Positions 28,116 to 36,100 of a stretch of 64,000 nt of DNA are shown here, in pieces. The stretch covers positions 1-64,000 of the forward strand of contig CAMPKC010000019.1 of NCBI GenBank assembly GCA_946887045.1, given 5' to 3'. The position numbers were made by a program, and so were the translations under genes. The notes beneath the pieces were generated by a model. The model did no database searches. It saw only the letters and a program-made list of their open reading frames with translations, and was not told the DNA's origin. The first letter of the stretch is position 1. Every line of letters starts with the position of its first letter. The stretch is from an uncultured Sphingobacteriaceae bacterium (GTDB lineage Bacteria > Bacteroidota > Bacteroidia > Sphingobacteriales > Sphingobacteriaceae).

Positions 28116-29138
28116 ATGGAGAATCAAATCGTTACGGGTATATTGTCGTATGGCATGTCGGGAAGGTTGTTCCACGCGCCTTTTATAGATACACATCAAG
28201 ATTTTAAGTTTTATTCTGTCACAGAACGGCACGAAAAGAAAGCGACTTTACGATATCCGGATGTTATCAGCTACAATTCTGTGGATGACTTAATAGCCGA
28301 TCCAACAGTTGAGTTAGTAATAGTTAATACCCCGAATAATACACATTACGAGTTTTCAAAAAAGGCTTTATTGGCCCAGAAACATGTGTTAGTTGAAAAG
28401 CCTTTTGCTGCTACATCCGCCGAAGCGAAGGATTTATTTGACCTTGCCAGGAAAGTTAATCGCAAGATTATGGTTTACCAGAACCGACGCTGGGATTCGG
28501 ATTTTTTATCTGTGAAAGCTGCTATTGAAAGCGGAGATCTCGGAAATTTAATCGAAGTCCATTTTCGTTTTGATCGCTACCGGAGAGAAATCAGTAAGAA
28601 AGCATTTAAAGAAAACCCGCTTCCGGCTAGTGGTTTAAGTTACGATTTAGGCCCGCACTTGCTCGATCAGATAATAAGTTTGTTTGGAAGGCCATTGAAG
28701 TTCTTTAAGACTTTAAGGACTTTCAGACCCGATTCTCAGGTTGATGATTATATGAATGTTCATTTAATTTATCCCGGGGGACTGAACGTTTTTGTGACGG
28801 CAAGTTTGTTAACAGCACATCCCTTACCTGCCTTTGTTTTACACGGAACTCAGGGGAGTTTTGTGAAAGAACGAACAGATGTTCAGGAAGATCAATTGGA
28901 TAAAGAAATTTCTCCCCTGGATAAATCTTACGGAGTTGAGCCCGACGGAGTTGAAGGTATTATGGTTGTTATCGATCCCGAAGGGAATAAATCTTCAAGT
29001 TACCACACCGCTGTAAAAGGAAATTATAACAGGTTATTTGATGCTGTTTACGCCCAGATTCGGAAAGACGAGCTATATCCTATACAGGAGGAAGAAATAC
29101 TTTGCCAGTTAGAAATACTTGAAAGCGAAAGTTTCTAA
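28116..29138 (+). CDS. Gfo/Idh/MocA family oxidoreductase
   Basis: An NAD(P)-dependent oxidoreductase acting on a sugar or polyol. The N-terminal Rossmann region starts with GILSYGMSGRLFHAPF at residue 8, unusual in that the classical GxGxxG reads SYGMSG, as in YdgJ/IolW-like members. The catalytic lysine is in HVLVEKPFA near 91-99. The C-terminal alpha/beta domain includes YDLGPHLLDQ with the conserved histidine near 180. The length of 340 is normal. The adjacent ThuA gene suggests a joint role in sugar metabolism, but the substrate is unknown. No signal peptide is present. Confidence 0.92.
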   Translation: MENQIVTGILSYGMSGRLFHAPFIDTHQDFKFYSVTERHEKKATLRYPDVISYNSVDDLIADPTVELVIVNTPNNTHYEFSKKALLAQKHVLVEKPFAATSAEAKDLFDLARKVNRKIMVYQNRRWDSDFLSVKAAIESGDLGNLIEVHFRFDRYRREISKKAFKENPLPASGLSYDLGPHLLDQIISLFGRPLKFFKTLRTFRPDSQVDDYMNVHLIYPGGLNVFVTASLLTAHPLPAFVLHGTQGSFVKERTDVQEDQLDKEISPLDKSYGVEPDGVEGIMVVIDPEGNKSSSYHTAVKGNYNRLFDAVYAQIRKDELYPIQEEEILCQLEILESESF

Positions 29139-29207
29139 TAGGAACTTTTTAAGTGTTATAATCCGTGCAGTATCGGATGTTTTTTAATTATTACTATTTT
29201 AAGCCGA

Positions 29208-30005
29208 ATGAATAAAATCAGACTTTTTCAGGTTGATGCTTTCACCGAAAAGCAGTTTAAAGGAAATCCAGCAGCAGTTTGTTTGCTTTATGATGAAATT
29301 TCTGAAGACACTATGCAAGCGATTGCCGCCGAGAATAATCTGTCTGAGACTGCTTTTGTCGTTAAGGTTAAAGATGGCTTTAATTTAAGATGGTTTACGC
29401 CAACCGTAGAAGTCGACCTCTGCGGCCATGCTACTTTAGCAAGTGCGTTTATTATTTGGCAGGAAGGCGAAATCGCTAAAGATGAAACTGTAAGGTTTAA
29501 TACACGGAGTGGCTTGTTAACCGCTGTGCGAAAGGGAGACTGGATTGAACTTGATTTTCCTGCATCGTTTGAAAAAGAGAGTTCTCTGCCGAAGGAAGCA
29601 CTTGTCGCCTTGAATGTTAAACCAGTAAACGTAGTGTTTTCTGAGACCAGGTATCTGGTGGAATTGGCCACAGAGGAAGAGGTTCGGGGCTGTAAGCCTG
29701 ATTTTAATACGCTCAAGAATCACGACATGATCGTTCTTACCAGTAAAGGAAACAAATCATCGGATTACGATTTTATTTCACGCTCATTTGCTCCTGCACA
29801 TGGAATTGATGAAGATCCGGTAACAGGTTCTTCGCATTGCTGCCTGACGCCCTATTGGTCTAAAAGATTGGGAAAATCTGAGATGTTTGCCTATCAGGCC
29901 TCAGAGCGTGGAGGTGAAATCAAAGTGAAACTTTCAGGTGACAGAGTGTTGTTTTCTGGTAAGGCAGTTACTGTTCTCTCCGGATATTTTTTGTTAGATA
30001 AATAG
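29208..30005 (+). CDS. PhzF family isomerase-like protein
   Basis: PhzF-family proteins have a two-lobed diaminopimelate-epimerase fold; PhzF itself isomerises a phenazine precursor, and most relatives have unknown substrates. The first lobe shows FQVDAFTEKQFKGNPAAV at residues 7-24, the catalytic Glu47 in NNLSETAFV, and RWFTPTVEVDLCGHATLA near 65-82. The second lobe shows GIDEDPVTGSSHC near 198-210. The length of 265 is usual. No phenazine genes are present, so a general metabolite-isomerase role is more likely. It lies 69 bases after the Gfo gene on the same strand. Confidence 0.92.
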   Translation: MNKIRLFQVDAFTEKQFKGNPAAVCLLYDEISEDTMQAIAAENNLSETAFVVKVKDGFNLRWFTPTVEVDLCGHATLASAFIIWQEGEIAKDETVRFNTRSGLLTAVRKGDWIELDFPASFEKESSLPKEALVALNVKPVNVVFSETRYLVELATEEEVRGCKPDFNTLKNHDMIVLTSKGNKSSDYDFISRSFAPAHGIDEDPVTGSSHCCLTPYWSKRLGKSEMFAYQASERGGEIKVKLSGDRVLFSGKAVTVLSGYFLLDK

Positions 30006-30111
30006 CCGCTATACCGAATTTTTGTGACAAAGTCTTAATTCCTTATCAGCTTCTTAAAGTATTTTAAACCTAAGCCATGGGTTATTGTTCAATGTTTAGA
30101 CAAAAACTAAC

Positions 30112-31143
30112 ATGACACCGATGGAAATTTTAAAAAATGCAGAATATATCCCTATAAAAAGCTCTGGTTTGGAGTATTATAAAGTTGCTCCCGGTGTATG
30201 GGGAATGAAGATACTCTTTGTTAATGTCTATCTTATTTCCGCTGGAGAAAACGCAGGAAATAGTTGGGTGTTGGTGGATACCGGTCTTAAAGGCTCAGCA
30301 AATAAAATCATACGAATGGCAGAAGATATCTTCGGTGAGGATACTAAACCTTCGGCCATCATTTTAACACACGGACATTTTGACCATGTAGGTGGAATGG
30401 ATGAGCTATTGGATGTTTGGGATGCGCCTGTTTATGCCCATTACCTCGAACTTCCGTATCTAAAAGGTGTTTCTTCATATCCTCCCCCTGATCCGATGGT
30501 GGGCGGTGGTTTGATGAGCCTGATGTCATGGGCCTTTCCAAAAAGCCCTAAAGATTTGGGAACGAGAGTGCATCGCCTGAACACAAGCGGAGATGTACCG
30601 GGACTGCCGGACTGGCAATTTATTCATACACCAGGGCATTCTCCCGGACAGGTTTCACTCTTTAGAGAGAGCGATGGTACATTGATCGCTGCGGATGCTT
30701 TTGTAACTACGAAACAAGAATCTGCTTTTTCTGTCATAACCCAGAAGCATATTCTGGCTGGTCCGCCGAAATATTTTACGATAGACTGGATTGCCGCCAA
30801 AGAATCCGTGCAAAAGCTTCTGGATCTTAAACCCCAGGCGGCAGCTACCGGACATGGTTACCCGATGTATGGGGAAGAATTAACTTCATCATTAGCAAAT
30901 CTCGTAGCCAACTTTGAAAAGGAAGCTGTGCCCGCTTATGGCAGATATGTAAAAGAACCGGCAAGAACCAATAAAAATGGTGTCCAATATATCCCGAAAC
31001 GTGTGAATAACCCTGAATTACTTGCTACTGTTGCTTTAGTAGGGGCGCTGGCTGCGTTTGCGATTGTTTGGAAACTAACCCGAAAAAAGGAGGTGAAGGA
31101 TGACTTTAGCGTTTCTGAATTATTTGCAAAAGGGTTTAGCTGA
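30112..31143 (+). CDS. MBL-fold metallo-hydrolase with C-terminal membrane anchor
   Basis: A metallo-beta-lactamase-fold hydrolase. The metal ligands are His87, His89, Asp91 and His92 in THGHFDHVGG, with HTPGHSPGQVSLF near 170-182 supplying the third histidine. DAFVTT near 196 and GHGYPM near 247 continue the metal site. After the 270-residue hydrolase domain a polar linker leads to one hydrophobic segment (LLATVALVGALAAFAIVWKL near 302-321) followed by a charged tail. There is no signal peptide, so a tail-anchored topology with a cytoplasmic hydrolase is inferred. The substrate is unknown. An ATG three codons downstream (30121) is an alternative start. Confidence 0.9.
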   Translation: MTPMEILKNAEYIPIKSSGLEYYKVAPGVWGMKILFVNVYLISAGENAGNSWVLVDTGLKGSANKIIRMAEDIFGEDTKPSAIILTHGHFDHVGGMDELLDVWDAPVYAHYLELPYLKGVSSYPPPDPMVGGGLMSLMSWAFPKSPKDLGTRVHRLNTSGDVPGLPDWQFIHTPGHSPGQVSLFRESDGTLIAADAFVTTKQESAFSVITQKHILAGPPKYFTIDWIAAKESVQKLLDLKPQAAATGHGYPMYGEELTSSLANLVANFEKEAVPAYGRYVKEPARTNKNGVQYIPKRVNNPELLATVALVGALAAFAIVWKLTRKKEVKDDFSVSELFAKGFS

Positions 31144-31213
31144 AACTATCCCGGGAAGGGAAGAGTCAAACGCAGAGACAAAAAAGATCTAGGCGTTTGA
31201 GGAGCATATAAAA

Positions 31214-31260
31214 AGCGTTAGTTATTTTTGAATGGTTCATTCTTCAAAATAACTAACGCT
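31214..31260 (-). terminator. Terminator of the baeRF gene
   Basis: A stem of about 18 base pairs (31214-31232 with 31243-31260, one bulged base) encloses a 10-base loop. On the minus strand it is followed by TTTTTATATG. It may also stop readthrough from the convergent hydrolase gene. Confidence 0.75.
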
Positions 31261-31272
31261 CGTAAAAAAAGC

Positions 31273-32445
31273 TTAGAGAGAATATCGCATGAATGCTGCG
31301 ACAGGGCTGTCTGCCGGCATCTTTTCTTTTTCTAACACGTGAACCTCTCCGCCATTCATGATCGTTTTGACGATTGCTTTATTAATCAGACACTCGTCAT
31401 CATCCTGTTTCTTTTCATGAATAGAGACCTTATTATTGCTTTCATCAAAATGTCCCCAAATCCGTTGATCTTTTTGAACAAACAGATCGGAAACCTGAGC
31501 GAAATAAGCTGCGGGGATAACTTCCTCCGGAATAGAGGTAGTTAATTCCTTGGCGGAGTTATTGTAATAGTTTTTCAGAGCTTCTTTGCTATATTCTCTA
31601 AAATATGGAGCAAGCTTGTCTCTTACCTTCTGATATAAACTCTGTCTGTCTTCATGTTCAAAATTACCGGTTAGACTTACTTCGGCAATATGTTTGTAAT
31701 TCGAAATTTGCTTATAATAAGCTATTTCATAATCAACAGAGGCCAATACTAAAGGCACGTGCTGATTGTGTAATACTTCGCTCCATAAAGTTTGGTCGAC
31801 TTCCTTCAGATATTGTAATAGATATTCGTCTTCGTCAGAAAGGCCTGATCCATGTCCGTGGAAGCTAGCTCCGACCGATGCGGCGGCTCCTGCAGCAGCA
31901 CCGGCTCTTCTATGTAGTTGCCTGGCTTCCTTCAATTCAAATGGAACCACATCGTCAATTCCCGTAGGTAATTCATCTATTTGCAGCTTCTTCATTTCAA
32001 ACTGATCGCCCTCGTAAAATTTACACGCATGTTTGCTTAAAACAAGCAAATAAAAGCGATGCCGTCTTTCCATTACCGGAAGAATCGGCGTAAGTAGAAA
32101 TGAACTGTTTACCAGCACTTCTTCTTTAACAGGTAAAGGTAGCTGGTACATTTTAAAAAAGCCATTAGCCAGGAATACGGCCAGTCCCTGCGATTGTTTA
32201 TTCCAGAATTCTTCGTTTCTGATCAGCTCTAAAGCTGGGGCTAGAATAGAATCAACTTTTCTGGTGTCGAATCCTTTTGCAGTCAGCTGGACTCTGGCTT
32301 TTTGAACGTTGTTTTTAAAAACAAGCGTGTCATATTTCTCATTTACTTCCATCCCAGAAGAGTGGGTGGGTATAAAGATGCTTACGCAACCATCGGTATG
32401 ATAGCTAGCAAGCTCCTTAAATTCATCTTTTGAAATCACCTCCAT
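31273..32445 (-). CDS. Bacterial archaeo-eukaryotic release factor-like (baeRF) protein
   Basis: This 390-residue protein matches the baeRF group, bacterial relatives of eRF1/Pelota that are proposed to act at the ribosome in rescue or stress; experimental evidence is scarce. Visible family marks are CVSIFIPTH near 20-28, the GLAVFLANGFFKMYQLPLPV block near 86-105, RHRFYLLVLS near 126 and FHGHGSG near 198-204. The VDQTLW and VPLVLASVDYEIAYYKQI segments follow near 218-248, and a C-terminal eRF1 domain 3-like region covers about 285-390 (GGEVHVLEKEKMP near 366). An alanine-glycine-rich hinge at about 184-196 precedes FHGHGSG. The GGQ peptide-release motif is not seen. It is followed in reading order by its own terminator and preceded by a small gene three bases away. 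Confidence 0.82.
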   Translation of the reverse strand: MEVISKDEFKELASYHTDGCVSIFIPTHSSGMEVNEKYDTLVFKNNVQKARVQLTAKGFDTRKVDSILAPALELIRNEEFWNKQSQGLAVFLANGFFKMYQLPLPVKEEVLVNSSFLLTPILPVMERRHRFYLLVLSKHACKFYEGDQFEMKKLQIDELPTGIDDVVPFELKEARQLHRRAGAAAGAAASVGASFHGHGSGLSDEDEYLLQYLKEVDQTLWSEVLHNQHVPLVLASVDYEIAYYKQISNYKHIAEVSLTGNFEHEDRQSLYQKVRDKLAPYFREYSKEALKNYYNNSAKELTTSIPEEVIPAAYFAQVSDLFVQKDQRIWGHFDESNNKVSIHEKKQDDDECLINKAIVKTIMNGGEVHVLEKEKMPADSPVAAFMRYSL

Positions 32446-32448
32446 AGT

Positions 32449-32682
32449 TTAAGCTTTAAGACTGTTATTATTGTTTACATGACCTTTGTTAACATTACGG
32501 TTTACGTGCCTTAAACTCACATTTGCAGAAGGTTCATCTTCTCCATCAGTGTACTTTTCTGCTAATTCATTATCTGTTTCCAAATCATTCACTGCTAAGG
32601 CGTTTTTTAAGCCGTGTGTTTCACGTCCGCTGCCAGAAGGTTTCCCTTTCGGAGGAACATACCCTGTTTTTGTTTTAGCCAT
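32449..32682 (-). CDS. Small polar, probably disordered protein next to baeRF
   Basis: The function is unknown. The 77 residues are hydrophilic and low in hydrophobic core residues: Lys/Gly/Pro-rich at the start (KTKTGYVPPKGKPSGSGRE), acidic in the middle and Asn/His/Val-rich at the end. The protein is therefore probably disordered. The stop codon lies three bases from the ATG of the baeRF gene, giving strong reason to read it as a co-transcribed partner rather than a chance frame. No promoter signal is obvious upstream. Confidence 0.65.
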   Translation of the reverse strand: MAKTKTGYVPPKGKPSGSGRETHGLKNALAVNDLETDNELAEKYTDGEDEPSANVSLRHVNRNVNKGHVNNNNSLKA

Positions 32683-32739
32683 TTTAATAAATTTAAGTGT
32701 AAGATTTTATTTGCCTCTTCGATATACTTAGGTGTATTC

Positions 32740-32898
32740 TTAGACACCGGGCAATGACAGGTCATTTGGTATACCTGTAGCATGATTTTTAAATTTTCGG
32801 GTGACTTTATCTTGTATTTGATACAAATCTTCTATTGGATGATACCCAATACTGCCAGTAGCGCCTGTAACAAGTGCAGTTTTATTGATTAATCCCAT
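32740..32898 (-). pseudogene. Probable remnant of a short-chain dehydrogenase gene
   Basis: The minus strand encodes an open frame of 52 codons from the ATG at 32898. Its first 20 residues look like the start of an SDR: NKTALVTGATGSIGYH contains the strand and TGATGSIG cofactor loop. After that the similarity ends, and the remaining 32 residues do not resemble an SDR. The stretch lies in the 430-base gap between the small polar protein and the lipid kinase. A decayed or deletion-truncated gene is the simplest reading; a real microprotein is the alternative. The remaining AT-rich sequence (32899-33112) shows nothing I can assign. Confidence 0.45.
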
Positions 32899-33112
32899 AC
32901 ATGTTAAATTTTTAGGTAGAATTTATCTCATATGTGCGATTTTCTGGTGAATCTTACTATAAACTAACCTAGAAATTACAAAACGGTTTCTTAAAATGTG
33001 ATAAAATACATTCCTTAATTACTTTTCATTTTTTTAAATTAAAGAGAAAGTAAGTACTTACATTTCAGTAGGTTTTGTTCTAATGAGGTAATAGTAGAAG
33101 CTGTATGCGGTT

Positions 33113-33994
33113 TTAATCAGACTTGGGTATGAGCATGTTAACAGCAAGGGGAAGTACCTCTACTTCGATTTCTTTTGTTTTACCCATAACTTCCCCGTCT
33201 ATCTGCAATGTAGTTCGCTTCGATGTTACGATAAATGCTTTTTTGCAGCTAAATACTTCAACAAACTCTGAGGTTTGAAGTCGGCCGATAAACATTTTCC
33301 AGGTAATTGATAAGAGATGTATTTTAGGAAAGGGTTTGATAATTACAAGCTCGAATTTGCCGTCGTCTACTCGGCCCAGCGGATTAATCACCGCTCCCGT
33401 GCCATATTTTGAAGCATTGGCAAATGTCACCGAAACGGCTTTTCGTTTAATCTGCTGACCATCAATATTGATGTTGAACTTGTAAACATCGATCAAAAAT
33501 AACTCTTTGTAGAGATGTCTGGCGTAGGTCCACAAACCTCTTTTAGGGTCTTTGTCGAATCGTTTTACAATGCTTGCATTCAAGCCGACATCCCCTAAAT
33601 GGATGCAAATATTTCCGTTGATATTTAAAAGATCTATTCGTTTTTCTATTCCGCTGGTGATCAGTTGTAAAGCGGTATCTATGCGGTTGCCTATTGCCAG
33701 CTCCTTAGCCATTCCGTTTGCAGAGCCTAATGGAATGATCAATAAGGGAGTTTGTTGACCCTTTAGTATTCTGGCAAGTAAATTGACTGTCCCATCGCCT
33801 CCGGCCACCCCTATAATGTCCGGACGGTATTCTGAAATCTCTTGCTGGATGTTTTTTTCTTCGTTACTGCTTTGTATACGATAAATAAGATATTCAAATC
33901 CCTGATTTCTGGATTCTTCAGAGATTGCCAGTTCTAAACGGCCACCTTCACGATTTCCTGCACGCGGATTAACAACAAAAAGAACTTTGAGCAT
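33113..33994 (-). CDS. Diacylglycerol kinase-family lipid kinase
   Basis: A soluble lipid kinase of the DagK/YegS/sphingosine-kinase family, which phosphorylates diacylglycerol or a related lipid at the membrane. The N-terminal catalytic domain has VNPRAGNREGG at residues 7-17, the nucleotide-binding GVAGGDGTVN near 62-71 and PLGSANGMAKEL near 88-99. The C-terminal beta-sandwich includes ALPL-type LQIDGEVM near 264. The length of 293 is typical. It starts 24 bases after the MerR gene stop, so the two are probably co-transcribed. Confidence 0.93.
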   Translation of the reverse strand: MLKVLFVVNPRAGNREGGRLELAISEESRNQGFEYLIYRIQSSNEEKNIQQEISEYRPDIIGVAGGDGTVNLLARILKGQQTPLLIIPLGSANGMAKELAIGNRIDTALQLITSGIEKRIDLLNINGNICIHLGDVGLNASIVKRFDKDPKRGLWTYARHLYKELFLIDVYKFNINIDGQQIKRKAVSVTFANASKYGTGAVINPLGRVDDGKFELVIIKPFPKIHLLSITWKMFIGRLQTSEFVEVFSCKKAFIVTSKRTTLQIDGEVMGKTKEIEVEVLPLAVNMLIPKSD

Positions 33995-34018
33995 ATTCTA
34001 CATAACAAGCATAAAAAC

Positions 34019-34354
34019 TTAAAGTTGTTCTTTTACCTGTAAAAGAAATTGCTTCAGTCGTTCAAGGGAATCTATAACTTTTTGATTCTCTTTAATTTCC
34101 GATTTATTGTTCTTTAAGTATTCTCTTGCGCCTTGCAATGTAAATCCCTTATCCTTAACTAGATGGAAGATTACTTTGAGGTTTTCTACGTCTTCCGGGG
34201 TGAAAAGTCTGTTGCCTTTCTTGTTTTTTTTAGGTTGAAGAATTTCGAACTCCTTCTCATAAAAACGAATCTGAGAAGCATTAACATTAAACATTTCGGT
34301 TACTTCACCCATAGTGTAGTAACGTTTATTTATGTCGCGTTCTTTGTAAGGCAT
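34019..34354 (-). CDS. MerR family transcriptional regulator
   Basis: A small MerR-type regulator of 111 residues. The winged helix-turn-helix is near residues 12-80: YTMGEVTEMFNVNASQIRFY, EKEFEILQPKKNKKGNRLF and TPEDVENLKVI. The conserved arginine and tyrosine of the recognition helix are present. The C-terminal part is a helical dimerisation segment without the cysteines of metal-sensing members, so the inducer is unknown. It is divergent from the lipid-transport operon and is followed closely by a lipid kinase. A TATCTTTG -7 box ends only four bases before the ATG (34359-34366), hinting at a very short or absent leader. Confidence 0.9.
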   Translation of the reverse strand: MPYKERDINKRYYTMGEVTEMFNVNASQIRFYEKEFEILQPKKNKKGNRLFTPEDVENLKVIFHLVKDKGFTLQGAREYLKNNKSEIKENQKVIDSLERLKQFLLQVKEQL

Positions 34355-34358
34355 GAAA

Positions 34359-34366
34359 CAAAGATA
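34359..34366 (-). promoter_or_regulatory. -7 box immediately before the MerR start codon
   Basis: The minus strand reads TATCTTTG, an exact TAnnTTTG match, ending four bases before the ATG. Transcription would start at or next to the start codon, so the mRNA could be leaderless. No TTTG is found about 20 bases upstream. Confidence 0.35.
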
Positions 34367-34432
34367 AAAGGAATTACTATTCTAGGGATAGGAAATAATT
34401 ATTTGCTTAATAGGTCCGAAAAAAATATGAAG

Positions 34433-34452
34433 TTATCATAACAGATTGTTAT
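34433..34452. promoter_or_regulatory. Overlapping dyads between the MerR gene and the lipid-transport operon
   Basis: The divergent intergenic region contains ATAACA-GAT-TGTTAT (34438-34452), with a second imperfectly centred dyad GTTAT-C-ATAAC starting at about 34432. Such a cluster of GTTAT half-sites suits a dimeric regulator, possibly the divergent MerR protein. This assignment is inferred from position only. Confidence 0.35.
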
Positions 34453-34519
34453 TTCTAACTAACATTTAAGTCTTATATTGGTTGATATCTCATGGATTAC
34501 TCGTTAGCAATACTGATTA

Positions 34520-35332
34520 ATGAAACAAAAAGGTGAAGAATCGGCAGTTGCCTCTCCTAAGTTCCAGAAGCCCGGTAAGTTGAGCCGGATGTTTTTAACT
34601 CTGTACGATGTTGGTGAATTTGTGGTCAGATTTTTTAAGGAAGCATTTTTTCCGCCATACGAATTCAAAGAACTTATTAACCAATGCTATAATATTGGCT
34701 ATCGTTCATTACTGTTGATCTCAACCACAGGTTTGATTACCGGGATTGTATTCACGAAACAATCGAGACCCTCACTCGCAGAATTTGGCGCTACTTCATG
34801 GCTTCCATCTTTGGTTGCCATTGCCTTACTCAGAACACTGGCGCCATTGTTGACCGCTCTTATTGCGGCCGGAAAGGTAGGCTCGAGTATGGGAGCCGAA
34901 TTGGGGTCGATGCGGGTGAGCGAGCAAATAGATGCCATGGAAGTGTCGGCAACCAATCCGTTTAAGTTTCTGGTGTCAACCAGAGTGCTGGCCTCAACTA
35001 TAACTATTCCTATCCTCACTTTTTATACAGCAATGGTAGGAATGTTGGGGGCGCTTTTAAACGTTTCGCTAAGCGAAGGTACAAGTGCCAAAGCTTTTTT
35101 TCAGTCTTCTTTAGAATCAATTACGTTTTTAGATATTACCGCCTCAACAATTAAGGCTGTGATTTTCGGTTTCACTATTGGGGTCGTCGGGTGTTATCAG
35201 GGATATAATTCATCAAAAGGAACAGAAGGAGTTGGTAAAGCAGCTAATTCCGCGGTTGTAATCGGGATGTTTCTGGTTTTCCTGGAAGAAGTAATTTCGG
35301 TCCAGTTTTTTGCTTTATTCAGAGCCGTCTAG
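34520..35332 (+). CDS. mlaE: ABC transporter permease, MlaE family
   Basis: Inner-membrane permease of a phospholipid transporter that moves lipids between the inner and outer membranes. The MlaE/YrbE domain covers residues 50-268, with about five hydrophobic segments. Conserved motifs include TTGLITGIVFTKQ near 68-80, the ARMLAPLLTA-like ALLRTLAPLLTALIAAGKVG near 98-117 and GSMRVSEQIDAMEVSATNP near 126-144. The length of 270 is usual. The order permease, ATPase, MCE protein follows with one and five bases between genes, so the three form an operon divergent from a MerR regulator. Confidence 0.95.
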   Translation: MKQKGEESAVASPKFQKPGKLSRMFLTLYDVGEFVVRFFKEAFFPPYEFKELINQCYNIGYRSLLLISTTGLITGIVFTKQSRPSLAEFGATSWLPSLVAIALLRTLAPLLTALIAAGKVGSSMGAELGSMRVSEQIDAMEVSATNPFKFLVSTRVLASTITIPILTFYTAMVGMLGALLNVSLSEGTSAKAFFQSSLESITFLDITASTIKAVIFGFTIGVVGCYQGYNSSKGTEGVGKAANSAVVIGMFLVFLEEVISVQFFALFRAV

Positions 35333-35333
35333 T

Positions 35334-36095
35334 ATGGAACAAGAAAAATTGAGCGAACGGGTTATTGAAATTAAAGGTTTAAACAAATCGTTTGGTACGC
35401 TCGACGTGTTAAAAGATGTTGATCTTCACCTTCTAAAAGGGGAGAACCTGGTGGTTTTAGGGAAATCGGGCAGTGGGAAATCAGTATTAATTAAAATAGT
35501 TGTCGGTTTGTTGAAGCCGGACAGTGGCGACGTAACGGTTTTAGGCAAAAAAGTAGATCTGATTACTTACAAAGAATTACTTGCTCTTCGCTTAAAGGTG
35601 GGTTTCTCTTTCCAGAATAGTGCACTTTATGATAGCATGACTGTTCGCGAAAATTTAGAATTCCCACTTGTCAGAAATCAGCGAAAGCTAAGTAAAGGCG
35701 AAATTAACCGGGCCGTAGAAAAGGTTTTGGATGCTGTTGGTTTGTTACAAACGATTAATCAGATGCCTTCAGAGCTTTCTGGCGGACAGAGAAAGCGGGT
35801 AGGCATTGCACGGACACTTATACTGCAGCCTGAAATTATGCTGTATGATGAACCAACTGCCGGTCTGGACCCCATTACCAGTCAGGATATAAATAATTTG
35901 ATAAATGAGGTTCAGGAGAGATTTCATACAAGCTCCATTGTTATCACCCATGATCTGACTTGCGCCAAAGAAGTTGGGAACAGAATAGCCATGCTACTTG
36001 ATGGAAGATTTGAACGGCAAGGTACGTTTGAAGAGGTGTTTAATACTACAGATGATCGGGTTAAACCCTTTTACGATTACAATTTTATAGAATAA
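35334..36095 (+). CDS. mlaF: ABC transporter ATP-binding protein, MlaF family
   Basis: The ATPase that powers the Mla-type phospholipid transporter. Walker A is GKSGSGKS near residue 43, the signature LSGGQRKRVGIARTL lies near 144-158, and Walker B is LYDEPTAGLDP near 166-176 with H-loop VITHD near 201. Glu169 is the likely catalytic glutamate. The frame extends into mlaE to 35310, but the ATG at 35334, one base after the mlaE stop, gives the normal 253 residues. It is translationally linked to mlaE and precedes mlaD by five bases. Confidence 0.95.
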   Translation: MEQEKLSERVIEIKGLNKSFGTLDVLKDVDLHLLKGENLVVLGKSGSGKSVLIKIVVGLLKPDSGDVTVLGKKVDLITYKELLALRLKVGFSFQNSALYDSMTVRENLEFPLVRNQRKLSKGEINRAVEKVLDAVGLLQTINQMPSELSGGQRKRVGIARTLILQPEIMLYDEPTAGLDPITSQDINNLINEVQERFHTSSIVITHDLTCAKEVGNRIAMLLDGRFERQGTFEEVFNTTDDRVKPFYDYNFIE

Positions 36096-36100
36096 ATACT

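Noticed and set aside
29288..29716. 142-residue open frame on the minus strand
   Set aside because: It is antisense to the PhzF gene with its conserved motifs and has serine-rich low-complexity composition typical of shadow frames.
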